In this document: positions 58,281 to 64,000 of the stretch, in pieces
How positions within the stretch are numbered: the stretch's first letter is position 1
How the letters are laid out: every line of letters begins with the position of its first letter
NCBI GenBank assembly: GCA_035461385.1
Contig: DATHVI010000042.1
Span: 1 to 64,000, forward strand
Source of the DNA: DATHVI01 sp035461385
GTDB lineage: Bacteria; Actinomycetota; Thermoleophilia; Solirubrobacterales; 70-9
Reading direction: 5' to 3'
DNA: 64,000 bases
The notes under the pieces: model-generated
Databases searched by the model: none
What the model saw: only the letters and a program-made list of their open reading frames with translations
What the model was told of the DNA's origin: nothing
Translations under genes and position numbers: made by a program

Positions 58281-60008
58281 ATGGCTGAGGAGGATGGGGC
58301 CGCGCACGGGGGCCTCGGTGAGCGGCGCCTGACTCGCCTGCTCGACGTCGGGCGGGCGCTCGTCTCCGAGCTCGACCTCGACGCGGTCCTGAACCGCGTC
58401 CTCGACGCGGCTCGCGACGTCACCGGCGCCCGCTACGCCGCACTCGGGATCCTCGACGGCAGGCGCGCCGGGCTCGAGCGGTTCGTCACCCTCGGCATCG
58501 ACGAGCGCACCCGGCGGGTGATCGGCAACCTGCCGCGCGGCCGGGGCGTCCTCGGGCTCCTGATCGAAGACCCCACGCCCCTGCGGCTGAGCCGGGTCGG
58601 CGACCACCCGCGGTCGTTCGGGTTCCCCCACGGGCACCCGCCGATGGACACGTTCCTCGGCGTCCCGATCATGATCCGCGGCGAGGCGTTCGGGAACATC
58701 TACCTGACCGAGAAGGACGGCGGGGAGTTCGACGAGGCCGACGAGCAGGCGGTGGTGATCCTCGCCGAGTGGGCCTCGATCGCGATCGAGAACGCGCGCC
58801 TGTACACCACCGTCCGCGAGCGCCGGGCCGAGCTCGAGCGCGCGGTGCGGGGGCTCGAGGCGACGACCGAGATCGCGCGGGCGGTCGGCGGCGAAACCGA
58901 CCTCGGGCGAGTTCTCGAGACCGTGGCCAAGCGCGGGCGGGCGCTGGTCGAAGCGAGGACGGTGCTCGTCATGCTCGAGGACCGGGGAGAGCTCGAGGTC
59001 GTGAACTGGGCCGGCGACCTCGAGCGCGAGGTGGTCGGCGAGCGTGTCCCGCTCGACTCAGCGTGGGGGCGGGTCTGCCGCGACGGGCTGCCGGAGCGGA
59101 TCGGGGCAGCGGGGGCGCGGCTCGGCTTCGATCCAGGCGATCTCGGCTCGCGAGCCGAATCGGCGCTGCTCGTGCCGCTCACCTTCCGGGGACAGGCGCT
59201 GGGACTGATCGTCGCGTTCGACCGGCTTCGGGACGGCCCGGAGTTCGACGCCGAGGACGAGCGGCTGTTGATCGCCTTCGCCGCCAGCGCGGCAACCGCG
59301 GTCGCGACCGCGCAGACGGTGGCCGAGGACCGGCTGCGATTCAGCATCGACGCCTCCGAGCGTGAGCGCTCGACCTGGGCGCGCGAGCTCCACGACGAGA
59401 CCCTCCAGGGGCTGGGCGCGCTTCGGGTCAGCCTCTCGGCGGCGCTCCGGGGGGGCGGCGAGAGGCTCGAGAACGCGGTCGAGGTCGCCGTCGCCCAGCT
59501 CGCCGACGAGATCGCCAACCTGCGCTCGCTGATCGCCGAGCTGCGACCCGTCGCGCTCGACGAGCTCGGCCTCGAGGCCGCGCTCGAGACCCTGGTCGAG
59601 CACAGCCAGGCGACGAGCGGCGTCGAGATCGACGCGCGGATCGACATGCGCTACGGCGCCGAGCGCTCCGAGCGGCTCGATCGCGAGATCGAGAGCTCCG
59701 TCTACCGGATCGTCCAGGAGGCGCTGACGAACATCAGCAAGCATTCCCGCGCCGAGCACGTCGACCTCGAGGCGACCGAGGGCCGGGACTGGATCAGGCT
59801 GCGGATCCGCGACGACGGGGTCGGGTTCGACACCTCGCGGAGGAGCAACGGCTTCGGCCTCCGCGGGATGCGCGAGCGCGCCGCGCTCGTCAACGGCAGG
59901 ATGTCGATCGCGTCGGCGCCGGGCTCCGGAACCGAGATCAAGATCGAGATCCCGACCTCGCTGCGGTCGGTCCACAGCGCCATCCGCGGTGCTGCGGGGA
60001 ATTACTGA
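58281..60008 (+). CDS. DosS/DevS-like tandem-GAF sensor histidine kinase
   Basis: 575 residues: GAF-A about 30-175, GAF-B about 205-345, HisKA_3 dimer helix with phospho-acceptor H371 ('RELHDETLQGLGALRVSLSA'), HATPase about 465-560 ('VQEALTNISKHSRAEHVDLE', 'RDDGVGFDTSRRSNGFGLRG'). GAF-A contains 'HPPMDTFLGVPI' and 'GEAFGNIYLTEKDGG'. In mycobacterial DosS the heme-ligand H149 and distal Y171 lie in these same motifs, 22 residues apart; here H119 and Y141 keep that spacing. A heme-based O2/NO/CO or redox sensor is therefore likely. A NarL-type response regulator is encoded at 61990, two genes away. Confidence 0.93.
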   Translation: MAEEDGAAHGGLGERRLTRLLDVGRALVSELDLDAVLNRVLDAARDVTGARYAALGILDGRRAGLERFVTLGIDERTRRVIGNLPRGRGVLGLLIEDPTPLRLSRVGDHPRSFGFPHGHPPMDTFLGVPIMIRGEAFGNIYLTEKDGGEFDEADEQAVVILAEWASIAIENARLYTTVRERRAELERAVRGLEATTEIARAVGGETDLGRVLETVAKRGRALVEARTVLVMLEDRGELEVVNWAGDLEREVVGERVPLDSAWGRVCRDGLPERIGAAGARLGFDPGDLGSRAESALLVPLTFRGQALGLIVAFDRLRDGPEFDAEDERLLIAFAASAATAVATAQTVAEDRLRFSIDASERERSTWARELHDETLQGLGALRVSLSAALRGGGERLENAVEVAVAQLADEIANLRSLIAELRPVALDELGLEAALETLVEHSQATSGVEIDARIDMRYGAERSERLDREIESSVYRIVQEALTNISKHSRAEHVDLEATEGRDWIRLRIRDDGVGFDTSRRSNGFGLRGMRERAALVNGRMSIASAPGSGTEIKIEIPTSLRSVHSAIRGAAGNY

Positions 60009-60203
60009 GCGAAATTAGGGGTGGACTCGGGATGCCACGCGCCGGCGCCCGATCGATACTGAGATCGGACCAAGCATCCCACCTCCTGGGTCCGCGGGAC
60101 CTCACTCCAGGTCCCAGCCTTATGCCCCCGTTCGGTCTCTTGCATCTCGTGGCCGGGCGGGGGCTTTCGGCGTCCTGCGGGCAGTCGGTCATCATTGGGG
60201 GTG
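60009..60203. other. Intergenic before msrB
   Basis: About 195 bases between the kinase stop and the MsrB start. No gene seen; local inverted segments such as GGACC...GGTCC occur but no clear promoter or terminator. Confidence 0.35.
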
Positions 60204-60617
60204 ATGCCGGAACGGATCGACAAGCCAGAGGCGGAGTGGCGGGGCGAGCTTTCGCCCGAGGAGTACCACGTGCTCCGCGAGGGCGGCACGGAGCGGGCGT
60301 TCACCGGGGCCTACTGGGACGCCAAGCAGCCGGGCACCTACCGCTGCCGCGCGTGCGGTCAGGAGCTGTTCAGCTCCGAGACCAAGTACGACTCGGGGAC
60401 CGGCTGGCCGAGCTTCTTCGAGCCGGCGAGTAGCGACGCGGTCGAGACCCGGCTCGACAGCAGCCACTTCATGCGCCGCACCGAGGTCCTGTGCGCCCGC
60501 TGCGGGAGCCACCTCGGCCACGTCTTCGAGGACGGCCCGCGGCCTACGGGCCTGCGCTACTGCATCAACTCGTGCTCGCTCGACCTCGATCCCGAGGACG
60601 GCGAAGGGGTTAGGTAG
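60204..60617 (+). CDS. msrB: Peptide-methionine (R)-S-oxide reductase MsrB
   Basis: 137 residues from ATG at 60204 (a GTG and a TTG just upstream are alternatives). Two zinc CxxC pairs: '[13 protein letters not shown]' and '[18 protein letters not shown]'. '[13 protein letters not shown]' and the catalytic Cys in '[15 protein letters not shown]' are intact; the Ser after the catalytic Cys motif is normal for MsrB. It repairs oxidised methionine. Its position between a heme-sensor-like kinase and a flavoprotein suggests an oxidative stress setting. Confidence 0.96.
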   Translation: MPERIDKPEAEWRGELSPEEYHVLREGGTERAFTGAYWDAKQPGTYRCRACGQELFSSETKYDSGTGWPSFFEPASSDAVETRLDSSHFMRRTEVLCARCGSHLGHVFEDGPRPTGLRYCINSCSLDLDPEDGEGVR

Positions 60618-60697
60618 TTAGCCGTCGTAGTTCTCCGCAGCAGAAGCCGTGCGTCCCGCTGATGTAGAGGCGTCGCGGCGATCTTAGGCTGAACCTG

Positions 60698-61921
60698 ATG
60701 GCCGACAGACGTCGATCGCAGGCGCGGCGCAAGCACGAGACCGGACCGATCCGGGTGGTGATCGTCGGCGGCGGAGTCGCCGCCCTCGAGGCGATGCTCG
60801 CGCTCCGTCGGCTCGCCGGCGACCGCGTCTCCGTCCTCCTCGTCGCCCCCGAGCGCGAGTTCATCTACCGGCCGCTCGTCGTCGGCGAGCCGTTCGGGCT
60901 CGGGCGCGCGCACCGCTTCGATCTCGCCGCCCTCGCGGCGGGCGCGGGCGCCGAGCTCGTCAACTCGCGCGTCGTCGCGGTCGACTCCTCCGAGCACTGC
61001 GCGTTCACCGAGGACGGGACGCGGATCGACTACGACAAGCTGATCGCCGCTCCCGGCGCGCGAATGCGACTCGCCCTCCCGGGCGCGCTCACCTTCTGGG
61101 GAGTCGCCGACGCGGACGAGGTCACCCGGCTGCTGGTCGAGCTCGAGAGCGGCGAGGTCGACCGGGTCGTGTTCGCGGTCCACGCCGCCGCGGGCTGGCC
61201 GCTCCCGCTCTACGAGCTCGCGCTGATGACGAGCGCCCACCTCGTCAACACGGACGTCGAGGGGCGCCGGCTGACCGTGGTCACCTACGAGGACGCGCCG
61301 CTCGGCATCTTCGGACCGACCGCTTCCAGCCACGTCCGCGAGCTTCTCGGCCGCCGCGACATCGAGCTGATCGCGGGGCGCCATCCGGCCGCGGTCGCCG
61401 AGGGCGCGCTCGAGATCGTGCCCGGCGGCTCGATCCCCGCCGACCGGGTGATCACCCTGCCTCGTCTCGAGGGGCCCCGGCTCAGCGGCCTGCCGGCGGA
61501 CGAGCACGGCTTCATCCCCGTCGACCCGCTCGGCCGGGTCCGGACGGCGACCGACGTCTACGCGGCTGGCGACGCGACGACCTTCGCCGTCAAGCAGGGC
61601 GGGCTCGCCGCCCAGCAGGCGTATTCGGTCGCGACCGCGGTCGCGAGCGCCGCCGGCGCCCCGCTCGACCCGGAGCCGTTCCGGCCCGTGCTCCGCGGAG
61701 TCCTGATGACCGGCGGGGCTCCGAGCTTCATGCGCACCGAGCTCCGTGGGGGGCTCGGCGACACGAGCACGGTCAGCCTCGATGCGCTCTGGTGGCCACC
61801 GGGGAAGGTCGCCGGGAGGTTCCTCGCGCCCCACCTGGCCGAGGTCGCCGGGCAGGCCCTCGCCCCGCCGACGCCGGTCAACGGCGCGACGCTGCCGATC
61901 GAGATCGAGCTCGCCGCCTGA
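60698..61921 (+). CDS. NDH-2/SQR-like FAD-dependent pyridine nucleotide oxidoreductase
   Basis: 407 residues. A basic N-terminus, then the FAD motif 'VVIVGGGVAALEAMLALRRL' at about 19-38. 'EFIYRPLVVGEPFG' and 'DYDKLIAAPGARMRLALPGA' are typical of the sulfide:quinone reductase/FCSD/NDH-2 group. 'VYAAGDATTFAVKQGGLAAQ' is the second FAD-binding motif. The paired catalytic Cys of a true SQR are not obvious and the NAD site is degenerate, so the electron donor is unknown. It probably reduces quinone at the membrane. Confidence 0.88.
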   Translation: MADRRRSQARRKHETGPIRVVIVGGGVAALEAMLALRRLAGDRVSVLLVAPEREFIYRPLVVGEPFGLGRAHRFDLAALAAGAGAELVNSRVVAVDSSEHCAFTEDGTRIDYDKLIAAPGARMRLALPGALTFWGVADADEVTRLLVELESGEVDRVVFAVHAAAGWPLPLYELALMTSAHLVNTDVEGRRLTVVTYEDAPLGIFGPTASSHVRELLGRRDIELIAGRHPAAVAEGALEIVPGGSIPADRVITLPRLEGPRLSGLPADEHGFIPVDPLGRVRTATDVYAAGDATTFAVKQGGLAAQQAYSVATAVASAAGAPLDPEPFRPVLRGVLMTGGAPSFMRTELRGGLGDTSTVSLDALWWPPGKVAGRFLAPHLAEVAGQALAPPTPVNGATLPIEIELAA

Positions 61922-61989
61922 GCTCCCGAGTCCTCGGCATTCGCCCGCTCTGGCGACGTCAAGCTGAGAGTTGCGGGTGCGGAGGCGGG

Positions 61990-62646
61990 CTAGGGCTCGA
62001 GCAGGCCGTGCTCGAGCGCGTAGCGGACGAGCTCGGAGCGCTTGGTCATCCGCAGCTTCTGCTGGATGTGGGCGCGGTGCGACTCGACCGTCCGCACGCT
62101 GAGGAACAGCTTCTCGGCGATCTCCGAGTTCGTATGCCCGAGGGCGATCAGCCGGAGGATCTCGAGCTCACGGTCGCTGAGGTCGTCGCCGACCGCTGCC
62201 GGCTCCGACGCCAGCCGCGCGCCGAGCTCGGGCTGGAGGTAGGTGCGCCCCTCGGCGGCCATCCGGATCGCGTTCACGAGCTCGTCGTCGGCCGCCTCCT
62301 TGAGGACGTAGCCGAGCACGCCGGCCTGCATCGCCTCGCGCGCGAAGGCGGGATCGTCCTGCATCGTGAGGACGACGATCGCGGTCTCCGGCGAGGCCTC
62401 GCGGACCTTCGGGATCGCCTCGAGCCCGGCCTCGCCGGGCATGTTGAGGTCGAGGACGAGAACGCCGGGCTTGTGGCCCATGCAGTAGCGGACCGCCTCG
62501 GCGGCGGTGCCGGCCTCGGCGACAACGTCGAGATCCTCCTCGGCCTCGAGCAGCATCCTCAGGGCGCTGCGAACCACCGTGTGGTCGTCGGCGAGGACGA
62601 CCGTGGTCACGGCCTCGGACTGCCTGACACCTGTGTCATCTCCCAC
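61990..62646 (-). CDS. NarL/FixJ-type response regulator
   Basis: 218 residues. Receiver domain: acidic pair in 'TVVLADDHTVVRSALRMLLE', phospho-acceptor D66 in 'VLVLDLNMPGEAGLEAIPKV', 'VLTMQDDPAFAREAMQAGVL' and Lys in 'GYVLKEAADDELVNAIRMAA'. LuxR helix-turn-helix: 'LSDRELEILRLIALGHTNSE', 'IAEKLFLSVRTVESHRAHIQ'. This is the DevR/NarL class that pairs with HisKA_3 kinases such as the one at 58281. A GTG at 62610 is an alternative start; a palindrome at 62625-62638 lies between the two. Confidence 0.95.
   Translation of the reverse strand: MGDDTGVRQSEAVTTVVLADDHTVVRSALRMLLEAEEDLDVVAEAGTAAEAVRYCMGHKPGVLVLDLNMPGEAGLEAIPKVREASPETAIVVLTMQDDPAFAREAMQAGVLGYVLKEAADDELVNAIRMAAEGRTYLQPELGARLASEPAAVGDDLSDRELEILRLIALGHTNSEIAEKLFLSVRTVESHRAHIQQKLRMTKRSELVRYALEHGLLEP
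62625..62638. promoter_or_regulatory. Perfect palindrome at the response regulator start
   Basis: TGACAC-CT-GTGTCA: exact 6-base arms. It overlaps codons 4-8 of the ATG-start reading, or is the 5' leader if the GTG at 62610 is used. It may be an autoregulatory site; it does not match the known DevR box. Confidence 0.5.
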
Positions 62647-62720
62647 CGTTTCAAGATATTGACTGGCCGGGGCCGCGAAACTCGCGGAAACCCGTGCTCT
62701 GCGTGCGGGAAATTACGGAA

Positions 62721-63995
62721 TCAGCGCGGGGCGGGGATCACCCCGGGAACGCCCTGGGCGGCGAGAGCGTCCGGGAGCCGGACGCTGCCGTCGGCGCGCT
62801 GGCCGTTCTCGACCAGCGCGATCAGGATCCGTCCGACCGCGACTGCGGTGCCGTTGAGGGTGTGCGCGTGCTCGGGGGCGCCCTCGGGCTCGCGCCGGAA
62901 GCGGCAGCCGAGCCGCCGCGCCTGGTAGTCGGTCGTGTTCGAGGTCGACGTCACCTCGCGATAGCGCCCCTGGCTCGGGATCCATGCCTCGCAATCGAAC
63001 TTGCGCGCCGCCGACGCCCCGAGGTCACCGACCGGGATGTCGACGACCCGGTAGGGGATCTCGAGCGCCTGGAGGATCCGCTCCTGGAGCGCGAGCAGCC
63101 GCTGGTGCTCGGCCTCCGACTCCGCCGGCTCCGTGAACGAGAGCATCTCGACCTTGTCGAACTGGTGGACGCGGAAGATCCCGCGGGTGTCCTTGCCGGC
63201 GGCGCCCGCCTCGCGGCGGAAGCAGGTCGAGATCCCGGCGTAGCGCCGCGGCAGCTCGCCGGGCCCGAGGATCTCGTCTGCATGGAGGGCGACGAGCGAG
63301 ACCTCCGAGGTCCCGACGAGGAAGAGCTCGTCGCGGGCAACCTCGTAGATCATCTCCCGCTCCCCGGGGAAGAAGCCGGTCCCGTAGAGCGGCTGCTCGC
63401 GGACGAGGACCGGCGGGACGACGGGCTCGAACCCCTCGTCCCGCAGCAGTTCGACCGTGAAGCGCACGAGGGCGAGCTCGGCCATCGCCAGGTCGCCGAG
63501 CAGGTATGCGAAGCGCGACCCGGAGGCGGCCGCCGCCTTCTCGACCTCGATCCAGCGGTGCTCGACGCCGAGCTCGAGGTGGTCACGGACCGGAAAGTCG
63601 AAGCTCGGGCGCTCGCCGACCTTGCGCAGGACGACGGCATCGGCGTCGGTCTCGCCGTCCGGCGCCTCGGCGGCGGGCAGGTTCGGCAGCGCCGCCGCGG
63701 TCTCGTCGAGCTCGCGCTCGACCTCCCCGAGCTCGGCCTCGAAGCGCTTCACCTCTGCCGCGACCTCGCGCATCTTCGCGATCACCTCGCCGGCGTCCTC
63801 GCCCGCGCGCTTGCGCTCGGCGATTTCGTCGGAGGCGGAGTTCTGCGCCGCGCGCCGTGATTCGACCTCGGGCAGGAGCTCCCGACGGCGCCGGTCGAGC
63901 TCGAGCAGGCGGTCGAGGTCGTCTGCGGCGCCGCGACGCGCGAGCGCCGCACGCGCGGGGCCGGGATCGTCGCGGATCGCGCGCAGGTCGAGCAT
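62721..63995 (-). CDS. serS: Seryl-tRNA synthetase
   Basis: 424 residues from an ATG at 63993-63995 (a GTG directly before it is an alternative; upstream is outside the window). N-terminal tRNA-binding coiled coil at about 30-105 ('RRRELLPEVESRRAAQNSAS', 'AEVKRFEAELGEVERELDET'). Class II motifs: motif 2 'GISTCFRREAGAAGKDTRGI' and motif 3 'NGTAVAVGRILIALVENGQR'. Normal length. It charges tRNA-Ser and tRNA-Sec with serine. Confidence 0.95.
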   Translation of the reverse strand: MLDLRAIRDDPGPARAALARRGAADDLDRLLELDRRRRELLPEVESRRAAQNSASDEIAERKRAGEDAGEVIAKMREVAAEVKRFEAELGEVERELDETAAALPNLPAAEAPDGETDADAVVLRKVGERPSFDFPVRDHLELGVEHRWIEVEKAAAASGSRFAYLLGDLAMAELALVRFTVELLRDEGFEPVVPPVLVREQPLYGTGFFPGEREMIYEVARDELFLVGTSEVSLVALHADEILGPGELPRRYAGISTCFRREAGAAGKDTRGIFRVHQFDKVEMLSFTEPAESEAEHQRLLALQERILQALEIPYRVVDIPVGDLGASAARKFDCEAWIPSQGRYREVTSTSNTTDYQARRLGCRFRREPEGAPEHAHTLNGTAVAVGRILIALVENGQRADGSVRLPDALAAQGVPGVIPAPR

Positions 63996-64000
63996 CACCT

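Noticed and set aside
62625..62638. DevR (dormancy) box
   Set aside because: Sequence does not match the longer GGGACTTNNGNCCC-type consensus.

Overview
The window is very GC-rich. Genes start with ATG, GTG or TTG, and several coding regions have only an ATA or ATC codon at the expected start. Gene content (secreted proteins with KNAV-type repeats, SARP regulators, a CarH light operon, heliorhodopsin, a large CO/xanthine-dehydrogenase-type operon) points to a Gram-positive actinobacterium, most likely class Thermoleophilia (Solirubrobacterales-like). That assignment comes from protein character alone. I saw no rRNA, tRNA or CRISPR array.

Layout. 1-8.3 kb is a loosely packed, decaying region: a deleted IS1182-type element, a small element with the same terminal repeats, fragments of a multicopper oxidase and an SDR, and a few intact genes (SnoaL-like proteins, an FGE-like exported protein, an XRE/MmyB regulator with paired operators, a three-repeat exported protein). 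8.4-18.2 kb holds an exported beta-helix protein, a nitroreductase, a VOC/MarR divergent pair with a perfect operator, a 1176-residue SARP-ATPase regulator and a GST-like protein.

18.3-26.5 kb is the most striking part, a photobiology island. A MerR-B12 regulator of the CarH type, with all expected cobalamin-binding residues, is divergent from a six-gene operon: small exported protein, SDR, SRPBCC, FAD amine oxidase, DUF1365, UvsE. The shared intergenic region carries a consensus promoter overlapped by tandem 11-bp repeats, the architecture expected of a CarH operator. A strong terminator sits inside the start of the second gene. A heliorhodopsin gene converges on the end of the operon.

26.6-44.8 kb is mostly housekeeping and transport: Na+/H+ antiporter, flavin reductase, M20 peptidase with a DUF1611-like P-loop protein, cyclase, dCTP deaminase, ClC channel, TypA, Ca2+/Na+ exchanger, Lon, MFS. 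44.8-55.1 kb is a catabolic cluster. One strand encodes a three-component molybdenum hydroxylase whose large subunit is split into two ORFs around a 51-bp tandem repeat, followed by cupin, FadR-type regulator, FAH-family hydrolase and HAD phosphatase. The divergent strand encodes a citryl-CoA lyase-like protein, a PaaK-type CoA ligase, a VOC enzyme and a GST. 55.2-64 kb has a group 1/2 sigma factor behind a structured leader, a thioester-reductase-like SDR, HdeD, a DosS/DevS-like GAF histidine kinase with the heme-ligand histidine conserved, MsrB, an NDH-2/SQR-like flavoprotein, a NarL-type response regulator, and seryl-tRNA synthetase at the right edge.
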